From the NCBI GenBank assembly GCA_034769895.1, contig CM068374.1, positions 356,969,802 to 357,033,801 on the forward strand: 64,000 nt of DNA, written 5' to 3'. The notes under the pieces were generated by a model. The model saw nothing but the letters and a program-made list of their open reading frames with translations, was not told the origin of the DNA and did not search any database. The stretch comes from Magicicada septendecula. Taxonomy: Eukaryota > Arthropoda > Insecta > Hemiptera > Cicadidae. The position numbers and the translations under genes are program-made. Shown piece by piece: positions 34,967 through 45,366 of this stretch (positions are counted from its first letter, which is position 1; each line of letters starts with the position of its first letter).

Positions 34967-36911
34967 TGTAACGTATTTAAACGTTGTTAAATTTAATTTC
35001 AAATACAAATACACTTCTATTTGTGTTTGCGGAGCCCCACGATCTTGGAGCGCCAAATATATGCAACGTATTTATGTGTGTGAATTTTTATATGTACTTT
35101 AATTTGTATAGCCCCACGTTCTTTGGGAGCCAAATATGCAACAATACATATACATATACACAAATTTAGCGTGACCGGTCTCACGTTCAAGATTGACAAA
35201 TTATGTAACAATATAACATTTAAATTGGGTTTCAGGTGTATCTGCAATAAGAACTCTATGTAACTTGTAACGGTATTTCAAATTTATTTGATATTATTAA
35301 AAATTGTGCACATGGCACCGACTTCGATTTGAAACATTCGTTATTAATTGTTATTATGCCGTAAGGCTTATGCTATGTACATCCTTACTGACTAAATATT
35401 CTATTCTACTAATTATTGTATTGCAGAAAAATTTCATTTTCAGACTACTCAGTCGATTAATGTGTTTCAAAATATCAATATTTAAATCTCTTTTTATATA
35501 TTGTAATGTACTCAAAATATTAATAGTTATTGAATTTATCTTTTGTTTCTCAGTACTGTTTTATCTCAAATACTAATTGTTTTCATTTAAATGCTTTGTA
35601 TTCATTTTATTTCATATTAATTTGAGCTCTTGTTACGTTAATCGTATTTCTAAAACATCTATGATTTTAATTCTACTTTACAAGAAACATTGGCTCTTAC
35701 TTTTAAATAAAATAGAAATGTCTTTAATTGTCTTTGAGTTCATTGTATGATCAAGATATAAATAAGTTGTTTATCACCTTATTGTCGTCAATCATACTCG
35801 ATCATTTTGATCCATCTGTAGTCGTCCTTGTCTCGCACTCCAGCGTCGGCTGTCTCTCTTCTCCTCTTGTCCAGCGTCGGCTGTCTCTCTTCTCATCTTG
35901 TCCAGCGTCGGCTGTCTCTCTTCTCCTCTTGTCCAGCGTCGAATCACTTCTTCTTGTCCAGCATCGTATCACTCTCTGGAACTCTCCTCTTGTCCAGCGT
36001 CGTATCACTTCTTCTTGTCCAGCGTCGAATCACTCTCTGGAACTCTCCTCGTGCTGTTTCTGACGTCAATGGATCTTCTTATGTAATTCTTCTTATGTAC
36101 TGCTGTTATTATTTAAAAATGATTGTCTTTACAACTTAGTTACATAGTTGTATGTAACTGGAAAATTTAAACTATTTACAAAAAAAAATAAATACGCCGT
36201 GCGGACGGGCATAAGCTCCCGCTGCACCGTGGATGATTTAAGAAAGAGAACCACTGTAGCTTGTGTGTCCTATTTATACCCATGTCTTGGTCGACACCTG
36301 CAGTGGTACGAAATCGACATGTCAGAAACTGTCTCTGGATTCAGTTCCCCCACTCTTTGTCAAATTCGCTATTTCTTATATTTCTGCGAATTGCAGAGTC
36401 CTGTAAGTATACTCTTATACTTATCTTATAACTATTTTTACAACACATGTTCACTGTAATTTTGGACATTGCAACTTAACCCTTTCGATTTGTACACAGT
36501 TATTTCACTATTACACTCGTACGGTGTGGCACTTTCGTGTGGTTTTCGTACACAGTATTTAGTAAATTTTATTACTTTTTATTGTGGTTTTGGATTTTAA
36601 TTCTTAATTATAGTTTATGAATAATTACGGAAAAACAGTAATTGTGCAATTATTCATCTTGGGGTGGTAAACTCGCCTGCATAGACCTGCGTTCACACAC
36701 ACTAGCAAAATACTGGTGTACACACTTTCAGTTACATTTGTGTGTGTGTGCATGTCGATTCAGGTCGAAACACCTGTTCATATTTTTGTCTGAGCCAAGC
36801 TTGCAATCCCTGACATGCTTATTTCTAATATATTATTAATTATTTACAGTTTATTAGGTAAATTTAAATTTTTATATTCAATGCTCAGTACATCACTTAT
36901 TTGTACTGTCG

Positions 36912-36913
<2 letters not shown>
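34967..36913 (-). repeat. Element Y right (5') LTR, 1947 bp
   Basis: A direct repeat of 29218-31164 with equal length. It carries the matching minisatellite (about 35830-36050), CRE (36061-36068) and primer-binding-like units (35034-35070, 35111-35143, 35171-35210). Confidence 0.92.

Positions 36914-36960
<47 letters not shown>
36914..36960. repeat. (TA)n microsatellite right of element Y
   Basis: About 47 bp of pure TA. Its first four bases are the second copy of the ATAT target duplication of Y. Confidence 0.92.
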
Positions 36961-36963
<3 letters not shown>

Positions 36964-37605
36964 ATAAAACCCACAATGCGTGTTAATTACAAATAATATA
37001 TAATTAGATAATAATTGGTTAATAAAAATTTTTTTATTTTTTTTTATTTATTTTTTATTGATTTAATTAATTTTAATTGATGTAGTTGTTTTTTTTTAAT
37101 TGTTTAGATTCAATTAATAAAAAATATACTGTTTAATGACTGCGTGTGTTCTGATGTAAAATTATTTATTTCTTCACTTCAAATAGATTATCTAAGCCGT
37201 ATCGATCGCATGTAGCAGCCAATTTAAAATCTGTTCTTCTTCTTCTAGCTCATCTACTTAAGAATTTCACTTTTTCTCTTAAATAATTAATGTAATTTAA
37301 TTTAAGGCTTAGCTGATCAATAAAACAGTATTAAAACAATAAATGAGTTTATTTGTCAAACACTTATTTGAATTTGCCGCAACGGCTTGAATCTGATTCA
37401 ATAAAAGTTACAGTTCGATTATTTTATATATTCAAAATATTTCAATGGAATTATTATATTATAAGGTTCTTTTAACTGTAGAAATAGTCAGGAAAGGCAA
37501 GATAATTGAATACCTACAAAGTATTAAAAAACTTATTCATGAAACAGACAAAATAATAAAGTATAATGTATATTAAAATTGATATTACGATACAGCTGGG
37601 TTCTC

Positions 37606-37669
37606 TGACGTCACTCGAGCTGGTCCCGTGAGCCTGTGCGAAGTTGATCAAAATGACAAGATGGCTGCC
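37606..37669 (-). promoter_or_regulatory. CRE and YY1-like sites in LTR copy D
   Basis: TGACGTCA (37606-37613) and AAGATGGCTGCC (37658-37669) lie 45 bp apart. Both motifs recur in other LTRs of this window. Promoter role is inferred. Confidence 0.4.
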
Positions 37670-39289
37670 TTAATGAGTTGATCTGCGATGTGAATTCAGC
37701 TCCCAGATTTCGTTCAAATAAATGTCTCCATTGGTTAATTCCTCTCCAGTGATGTTGTTCTTGGAATATGCACAAGTTGTAGAGTGTAGTGTTGTTTACC
37801 CACTGGATTTTGGTTCGGTAATAGTAGTGTTATGTCCCAAAATGTTCCCTTCACTCGGTGTACGTTTATTTGAGTTCAATTTTGTTCTTCAGTCGTGTCT
37901 TTTTGTAGTGACGGTTTAATTTAATATTATTTAATTTAGTTTACTGTACTGTTTCAGTGACTGATATTATAGTAATTTTCACTTTAATTTATTTTCTATT
38001 CATCCTTATATGGCTTCGTCATATATCTCAGTTAGTGTTAGTTAAAATTTCCATTAATATTTCTCTGAGGAGTCCTTTGACACATCTATCTCGTTTGGTT
38101 TTTAACAATCAACTAACTGATTTTTGTTCCTTCACATATAAGATTTATAATATTTCGGTATAATTTCTCATTGTTCAACTATCAGCTGTTGTCTTTGAAT
38201 TCAATCTTATATATAAAAAATATTTACATTTTTATGTTTAAAATGGCTATAAATTATTTGTTTAGTACCTTTATGTAATTTTAATTATATAACAATATTC
38301 CTGATTTTATTTTATACAATTTAATACTAAATTTTCCCTATTTTGGTTTGAATTGTGCTTCTGAATTACATTCTTTGAAATATATCTGTAGGCCTTATCT
38401 TGACTTACAGAATTACCTATTACATGGTTTAAAATATGTTTTATGTTACAATTTATATTTCACTTGATTCCTAATTAAATATCTGTAATTTACCTAATTT
38501 ACATCTGGCTGTTATTTTAAACAATTAACAAATTATTTGCATTTTAATAGTACACTTTACTGATTATGGCCTTACCTGGTACAAACACCTATTTTAAGTC
38601 AATTTTACATGTTGATTCCTCTCATTAGTATTATAGGTCATGGTTATTATTATGATAATGTATTTGTATATTGAATAGGGTGATTTACATCAAATTAGTC
38701 TAGGTTCTATTAACTTGTATTCTTTGATTAGATTTATATGATCAAATTGAATTTGTCTTGGTCATCAATTTCCAATTTTCCTAGCAAAGCTATTATTAAT
38801 TCATCTTATAAATTTTATATTTTTTGATCCACTATTTCTGGGTTGTTTGAACTATTGTTTTGCCTTTCCTTACTTTACAAAATATAACATTAATTAACAT
38901 GATTAAAATACAATAAATTCTTACATTCTAACATCTAGCATTTACTAGTATCAGCATATCTTGTATGGTATTCACAAACAATAATAACATAAAATAATTA
39001 TAAAAATAAATACATTAAGACCTTATATTAAAAACTGTCTTTTGTTTGTCCTTTTTTAAACTGGTTTGGGGTGTTCCCCTTAATCACATTTATTTTAATT
39101 ATAATTAGTTTTTACATCATTTTTAATGATATGTATTGGATTCTCTTATTTGGGCTAGTCTTTTCATTTAAATTGGTATAGTTGATATAATTTTATTTCC
39201 TTTGAATTATTTATTTGCTGCTCTAGAGGTTTTTGTCTTTATAATAGATCTTTTGGGTATCTGGATTATTATTTCCCTTTAATTCATTA

Positions 39290-39565
39290 GTCCTGGGCTA
39301 TTACTCTTCAGTGTTTCCTATTTTAAAAATTGTCATTTCTATTTTATTTGTTCCAAACTATTATTCATTATTATTACATACCTTGCTAATTGTCATGTTC
39401 ATTTATTATTCCTGGGCTGTTACTCTTCACTACTCCATATCTTAAAAATTGTCATGTTAATTTATTTGTCCTGGGCTGTTTACTCTTCACTACTTCATAT
39501 CTTAAAAATTGTCATGTTAATTTATTTGTCCTGGGCTGTTACTCTTCACTACTTCATATCTTACT
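39290..39565. repeat. ~70-bp tandem repeat in LTR copy D (about four units)
   Basis: Units contain TCCTGGGCTGTTACTCTTCA, then CATATCTTA and AATTGTCATG. The last three units are nearly identical, the first ones degenerate. Confidence 0.75.
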
Positions 39566-39814
39566 GGGTCTACTAATTATTATACTGATATGATACTCTT
39601 ATTATTTATTTTTCAACACTTTATGGCTATGATTTGACTACATATAATTCCTTTGAATCGACTTTTCTATTTCTGTTAAGTTCCTTTGTTTATAATTGTA
39701 AATACTTTTCTGTTGATTTTTATTTAAGTTGATATTATTCCTTCTAGATGACTTCTTCCCTTCCTTTCATATATTATCTTATTTTGTAGAACAAGGTAAA
39801 AACTTCGTTGTGCT

Positions 39815-39817
<3 letters not shown>

Positions 39818-39857
<40 letters not shown>
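39818..39857. repeat. (TA)n microsatellite left of element Z
   Basis: A TA tract ending in ACAT, which is the left copy of the element Z target duplication. Confidence 0.92.
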
Positions 39858-42811
39858 TGTAACGATACAATTAAGCCAAATCTCGTACCAGTAATAAAAA
39901 AGATAATTCTTAATATAAAAGTTACTTCATATGAAATAAAATGTGTAAAAAATGATTAAAATGTAAATACTTTGACATGACGTACAACGATATTACCCAA
40001 CCCAAGTGATTGAACCAAAAAACATAAACATAAAGAAGGGAACCACGTAACATACTTATTAAAATGTAAATATTTTGACATGATTAAGCCGACCACCCAA
40101 ACATGCTTAAGAAAATGTGATTGACAAAACAATGATGGACATAGAACTAAAGGAGGACCAAACCAAGATGAAGAAAGAAGATGAGGATTATTGAAGAAGA
40201 AGAAGAGGAAGAATGAAGAGGAGACAGATAAAACCCAAGGGGAAACTAACACACATATTTAAAAGGGAAGGATTGTATGTTAGAGATAGAATACGGTCAA
40301 TAAACCTTAAATAATTATATATTAACGAAACCAATGTTATTATTATTATTGATTTAACATATGTAACCATTTTTAAGACAATACAATTATAAAGCAAAGT
40401 AGTATAGGAAGAGTACATTAACCCTGTCAGAAAGGTTAGATTCAACCAAAACACAACTAGCCTAATATTGTTTATAGTAAACATAATACTAGAACAAAAT
40501 AGTGAGAAATGGTAGGAAAAAGTATAGGGGTTACCCATTAAATAACACTAAGTACAAAACAGTGAACCAAAGTGAAGTGTTTTAGTGAAGTGTTAATGCC
40601 CTATAAAATAGTGAAGGTGAAACATTCAAATTAGAATGCTAAGGAAATAGACACTCTTTAAAACATTGATAAATCACCAATGAGTGGAGTGGAATTATAA
40701 TTAGTTGAATACCTAGATGTAATTAAAAATAGTGTTTAAAATTAATATAAGGAAAGCATGTGACATATCAGGGAGAAAGCCCAGTACCATAACTTGTGTT
40801 AACATGGCATGATAGGATAGAAGTAAAGTTTGTTATTAAAGATTACATTTATAAAGAATACAACACCCCATGTTGAAAGGGGAATCAACCTTAATAATAT
40901 TAGAGAAAGTGACAATGTTTATTACCCTACTTTATAAGACAAGATAGAAATCAATGTTAGTACTAAGAATAATTTATGATTTATAAAGAATAGTTGATTC
41001 AATGTTAAAGAAGGAATATGACTGAAAAGGGACTTACAGTCCATAAACCTAACTATTATATTTTAAATGAAAAGTAATGAAAATTTATGTTGAATAATAA
41101 TTAAAACACAAACAAATAAGTGAAGCCCATCAGGCTGAATTCAGAATGTAATTTAAAAGGGAAATACACTAGAAAACAATCATGGCTGTTTGTAACTAGA
41201 AAAACAGTTAACTGCCAAGAACATTTTAAATGCAAATTGTATCAATTTCACAAAAAATCTTACTAATCTAAGAACAGTGAATGAACAATGATTGTATATC
41301 AGTTATTTCTACACAGAAATATTATTGTAATAATTTAATTCAAGAAAGATATGTTATTTTTTAAATGTCAACTAATTAGACTATAGTTAAAGTGTAACAA
41401 AATATGACCTTATGAGGTATCATTGTAAACTTTGAAAGGAAAGAAAAATAATAGTGATGTCATTTATTATCCCAAGGGAATTATAAGGGAGTAAAATCAT
41501 TGGGAAAATACTTAATAAATTTGAATAAAAATTCAAATATCTCTAACAATGTAAGTAAAGAGTAATTAAACCAGCATTGAATTATTAGTTACTATGACAA
41601 CGAGTTTTTTGAGGCTTATTTTTCCGTTAAATTATACAGACGCTGAAGAAACGAAGCGTGGGTACGCCACACAAGAAATTGGACAAACTAAAACTTTAAT
41701 TTAAACAGTTATAACAAGTCAACTAGTGAATTCAGATGATCCAATATGAAGAGACGTCGATCTATACAGAATTAATGATGACCAAGAACGAAATTAAATG
41801 AATTAATTAACGAAAAAACTCAGACCAGTTTGAAGAAGATGCTGGAAGCCTTCAACCAGACCAAATTCGAAAAATAAACGCCTATATTGATGACGACCTT
41901 TCAACGTGAGACGAACTGATAAGTACCGAATAATTTCTTACTCCTAAAAACCCCAAATCACTTAAATTATTTGCAAATGATGAAATTTCTCACTATTTAA
42001 AAGTAGTATTTTCTTTCAAAGGTAAAGGCATAATTTACTTATATTAAAAAACATTTATAAAGATAACCTTATTTGTAAACATAATTACTGTAACAGAAAT
42101 ACGACACTACGGAACAAATTGTACAAACACATTATAAATCCTAAGTACCTATAAGGTATAATAGTGTACTTTCTTTTCATGTAATCAACGTTTATGTCTA
42201 TTTTCATGATCAAAAGAACTCCAGGTTTTAAAAACATAGTAATTTTGTCAAAAGTAAATGAACGATAATGTTTTGAAACCATTTTGCCAACCTTGAGATA
42301 TTTGTGTTTCAAGCTCTAAGCCGGAGCATAATATTATAAATTTGTTTATTATTCAATTGTCATGTTTATTAATAATTAAATGTGTATTAAAAAGCGCAGT
42401 ACAGAACAATACTATCTTGTTATTTCATAGGATTTTTTGTTGTAAATATATGTGTGTTAGCGAAGTTTAAGTTATAGCCAACTAGCGTTTGTCACGAGTG
42501 GCCGAGTCGACAACCTGTGTAGCAGCGGGAATAATTCGAACGCCACAGCTGTCCATGCTAATACCACATATTACTTTAAAAACTAGATGTTTTAATTGTT
42601 TTAACAAAACAATTTGGCGCCACCCGGGAATCGTAATCCCTATGAATTAACAGGTAGGTTGTACTGGTGACATTGACAACGCTACGGACTCCAGTAGTGA
42701 CGTCGATTTATGTAACAACCAGTGTGAGGCAAACACACTACAATCACACTAATACACAAAATAAACAAGTGTGAGACATTTTAACAGGTACGACCTCGTT
42801 TACTCGTTACA
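39858..42811 (+). repeat. Element Z 5' LTR, 2954 bp
   Basis: Unusually long LTR, A-rich, without coding potential. The small minus-strand ORFs are duplicated simply because they lie in both LTRs. About 200 bp before its end (42614 on) is TTGGCGCCACCCGGGAATC, a second primer-binding-like sequence inside the LTR. Confidence 0.95.
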
Positions 42812-42813
42812 TA

Positions 42814-42836
42814 TTGGTGGCCAACAACGTGTGGCT
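42814..42836 (+). promoter_or_regulatory. Probable primer-binding site of element Z
   Basis: Two bases after the LTR the sequence reads TTGGTGGCCAACAACGTGTG, followed by GCT. It is similar to tRNA-Lys primer-binding sites with small insertions, and is parallel to that of element Y. Confidence 0.5.
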
Positions 42837-42859
42837 GGTAAAAATAACTAGCGGCGATC

Positions 42860-45046
42860 ATGAATAGACACGGGATGGTTACGAGACGCAAAGGGAAGGA
42901 AACACCAAACCCAGAAGAAGTGGAGGAAGTTGAAGAAGTAGAAATGGAGGAAACGACTGGAGAATTGTCAGAAGAGAACCCACAGGAGGACCAAGTGGAA
43001 AATCCAAATCCACCTCAACCTGAACCTGAACCGGAAATAGAAGCAGAAGTCAGGGTAAATAACCAACCAGTTAAACCGACAGAAGAAACGAATTTAAATA
43101 GCATGATGAAGTTCATGATGGAACAATTTGGACAAATGAATAAAAAATTAGAATCAGACAAGGAAGATTTAAATAAGAAATTGGAGTCAGACAAGGAAGA
43201 GAGAAGACAAGACAAGGAAGATTTAAATAAAAGATTAGAAAAACTAGACCTAAACAGTGAAGATTTGAATAAAAAATTGGACCAAAATAGTGAAGAATTG
43301 AAGAAACAAATGAAGGAGAGTATAGAATTCCTGAATGATAAAATAGAAAGCAACCATGAAGACTTGAAAAGAAGTCAAGAGGCGTTGGAAAAGAAGAGTG
43401 AAGAACTGAAGAAACAGATCAAGAAGGATCTGGAGGTAGTGAACAAAAAGATGGAAACTAATCATGATGTTCTCCAAAGGAAAATCGAAGAGGAAAGTAA
43501 GAAAACCAAGGAGGAATGGAAGCAACAACTAGTCGAATGTCGAGAAGAGATTAGACAAACGGTAACAGAGACCAACGAAACAGTAATAATAATCAGGGAA
43601 GAATTAAATAATAAAATTAGTAACGTTGAAGAGGAAGGTAAATTGAGGGCGACGGAATTCTACCAAGTCCTTACTGAAGGGTGCCAAAAGAATAAACAAG
43701 AAGTGGTCAAGGAACTGGAGGAGAGGCACCAAGAGCTACAACTGGATGTAAACAATCGGGTGGAAAAGGTGTATACCGTCATAGACAAAATCGACGGACT
43801 GACCCGAGAAAACCGAGAAAAAATCCAGGGAATCAGCATGCGAGAGAAACAGATGCAGGAAGAATTAGATGCATTAAGAGAAAAACCATATAATCACACA
43901 CAGTTCGTAACTAGTGAGAACAGAGAAATGATTAATTTTCGTAGCTACAGGAGAAACCCGATAGAATTCCTCAAACGGGTAGAAGAGCTGATAGAGAAGA
44001 ACCGAGAAACCAGATGGTCTAGTGTGAGGAGTATGATCGACGAGATGTTTCGTGACACCCATGACAATTGGTGGACGGCCACAAGACCTGAGATAAATGA
44101 TACTCAAGAATTCAAGAAGCAGTTCAGGGAGAAGTATTGGTCCGAATCAACACAGAATGTGGTTCGCAATGACATTAGTAACGGAAGGTACGAGACACAA
44201 GGAGGACACACATTAACATCGTACTTTCTGGGAAAGGTATGTTTAGCCAGAAATTTGGAACCCAGAATACCGGAAGAGTCGTTGGTGATACAACTGGGTT
44301 ACCATTACGAAGAGGCCATCCAAAAGGCCAGGCGACAAGGCCAAATTAAAACAATCCAAGGAATGGTTAGCTCACTGGAAGACCTGGAGAACGATAACCA
44401 GTATCGAAAAAACAGGGTATCAAACCAAAGATACAATAAGTGGAATGAACACAATAATACACCTAATTTCCAGGGACCATACAATTATCCACAAGGCAAT
44501 AATCGAAATAACTGGGGCCGGAATAATAATAATAATAATAATGCAGAACCAACATTTAATGGAAACGATCAGCATCGCCATCCAAATAACCAGCCTGGTA
44601 ACCAAGGACAACAGAACAATCACCCAGGGAGTCCAAACTATAATAGAAGCAGCCCGAATAATAACAACCGACCAAGTGGGAATTATCGAGGAGGAGAACC
44701 TGAACAACGTACCAACAGTCACCCCAATGACCACAATTACTACGGCAACCGGTATCATCCCAATTACCAGTACAACCGGGGACCCGGGGGCAATCCAAAT
44801 AGGAATGACAATCGACGTCATGTAAATTTTATTAGTGGTAGAAGGCGGAATAACCACCGAAGATACAATTCAAATTGGCACCAAGAGCCATGGTACAATG
44901 CATCCAACGAGACTGACAACAGACCATCAGTGAACAGGAACAATGAACCACTACAAAATGGAAATAACCAGCAAAATGCGCCGCACAATGAAGCGAACGA
45001 CCAGCCAAGCAACCTGGCCGCCAGCCAGCAGCCACCTTTAAACTAA
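42860..45046 (+). CDS. gag: Gag polyprotein of element Z (728 aa)
   Basis: The start at ATG 42860 is the first after the primer-binding site (GCGGCGATCATGA). The domains are: an acidic N-terminus (residues ~15-75, Glu/Pro-rich); a long coiled coil (~85-340, repeated NKKLESDKE and SEELKKQ heptads); a capsid-like helical region (~345-525, FRSYRRNPIEFLKRVEELI, FKKQFREKYW); and an Asn/Gln/Pro/Arg-rich tail (~525-720) with RNNWGRNNNNNN-type runs. No CCHC zinc knuckle is present, so the basic Asn-rich tail may bind RNA instead (inference). The last sense codons sit on a TTTAAAC frameshift heptamer, which would let some ribosomes continue into protease. Confidence 0.92.
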   Translation: MNRHGMVTRRKGKETPNPEEVEEVEEVEMEETTGELSEENPQEDQVENPNPPQPEPEPEIEAEVRVNNQPVKPTEETNLNSMMKFMMEQFGQMNKKLESDKEDLNKKLESDKEERRQDKEDLNKRLEKLDLNSEDLNKKLDQNSEELKKQMKESIEFLNDKIESNHEDLKRSQEALEKKSEELKKQIKKDLEVVNKKMETNHDVLQRKIEEESKKTKEEWKQQLVECREEIRQTVTETNETVIIIREELNNKISNVEEEGKLRATEFYQVLTEGCQKNKQEVVKELEERHQELQLDVNNRVEKVYTVIDKIDGLTRENREKIQGISMREKQMQEELDALREKPYNHTQFVTSENREMINFRSYRRNPIEFLKRVEELIEKNRETRWSSVRSMIDEMFRDTHDNWWTATRPEINDTQEFKKQFREKYWSESTQNVVRNDISNGRYETQGGHTLTSYFLGKVCLARNLEPRIPEESLVIQLGYHYEEAIQKARRQGQIKTIQGMVSSLEDLENDNQYRKNRVSNQRYNKWNEHNNTPNFQGPYNYPQGNNRNNWGRNNNNNNNAEPTFNGNDQHRHPNNQPGNQGQQNNHPGSPNYNRSSPNNNNRPSGNYRGGEPEQRTNSHPNDHNYYGNRYHPNYQYNRGPGGNPNRNDNRRHVNFISGRRRNNHRRYNSNWHQEPWYNASNETDNRPSVNRNNEPLQNGNNQQNAPHNEANDQPSNLAASQQPPLN

Positions 45047-45085
45047 AAAGGTCAGTGATAAAGTATGAACGCCCTTCACATGACC
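45037..45085 (+). promoter_or_regulatory. Programmed -1 ribosomal frameshift signal at the gag stop
   Basis: The slippery heptamer T TTA AAC (45037-45043) is in the correct register, with TAA directly after it (45044-45046). A 6-nt spacer ends at 45049. A hairpin follows: GGTCA+GTG (45050-45057) pairs with CAC, a bulged A, and TGACC (45077-45085), 8 bp with a 19-nt loop. The -1 frame is open from here through the protease. These are the classical components of a -1 signal. Confidence 0.8.
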
Positions 45086-45366
45086 AATCATTTGGGTTGA
45101 TACGTCAAACAATGTCAGATACACAAACCAAAAGAATCACGATAATTTACAACAATTATTTAAAAAATATTCGAGAAGAACTTCTCGAGGAAGAGGCCAC
45201 TCAATTACCACAGCACAATAGTGAAATTGTTCATATAAAGGCAACAATAAACGGTACCATAACCAGTATTCTGGTAGACACGGGGTCTAATATCTCTCTC
45301 ATTAACCAGCCTGAATTAGATAGAATTCAGCTCACTCTCGAACACCAATACCTACATTGCCAATAA
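45040..45366 (+). CDS. Protease N-terminal part in the -1 frame of element Z
   Basis: The -1 frame relative to gag encodes, after a ~60-residue linker, IKATINGTITSILVDTGSNI, which carries the catalytic DTG of a retroviral-type aspartic protease. It then closes at TAA 45364-45366, before the second half of the domain. The conserved second half (LPFNMLIGCDILRKY) lies in the next frame (the pol ORF). The protease is therefore split by a frame change in the 45324-45366 overlap. No slippery heptamer is visible there, so a recent 1-nt deletion is the simplest reading. Confidence 0.75.
   Translation, partial: KLKRSVIKYERPSHDQSFGLIRQTMSDTQTKRITIIYNNYLKNIREELLEEEATQLPQHNSEIVHIKATINGTITSILVDTGSNISLINQPELDRIQLTLEHQYLHCQ

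Larger units (their letters stand above)
29218..36913 (-). mobile_element. Element Y: Ty3/gypsy-type LTR retrotransposon deletion derivative
   Basis: Two direct LTRs of equal length (1947 bp; 29218-31164 and 34967-36913) enclose a 3.8-kb internal region. The target duplication is ATAT, inside a (TA)n tract. The coding remnants (gag start near 34549, integrase end near 31412) run on the minus strand, so the right LTR is the 5' LTR. On the minus strand the primer-binding motif abuts the right LTR and a purine-rich AGCAGAGGGATAA abuts the left one. Most of pol is missing. A hAT element sits inside. About 18 substitutions separate the LTRs by eye. Confidence 0.9.
36961..39817 (-). repeat. X-family LTR, copy D
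   Basis: Lies between two (TA)n tracts, starting near GTAATAAAACCC (the TG of the terminus appears eroded) and ending GTTGTGCTACA. It shares with copies A-C the GTTCTTCTTCTTCT block, GGTTCTTTTAACTG (37463) and the YY1-like site at 37658-37669. It also has a CRE palindrome (37606-37613). It has no coding content. Near its right end are 70-bp tandem repeats. Confidence 0.5.

Noticed and set aside
40188..40538. Minus-strand 116-codon ORF, duplicated at 49928-50278
   Set aside because: Duplicated only because it lies in the two LTRs of element Z; hydrophobic low-complexity composition, no domain.
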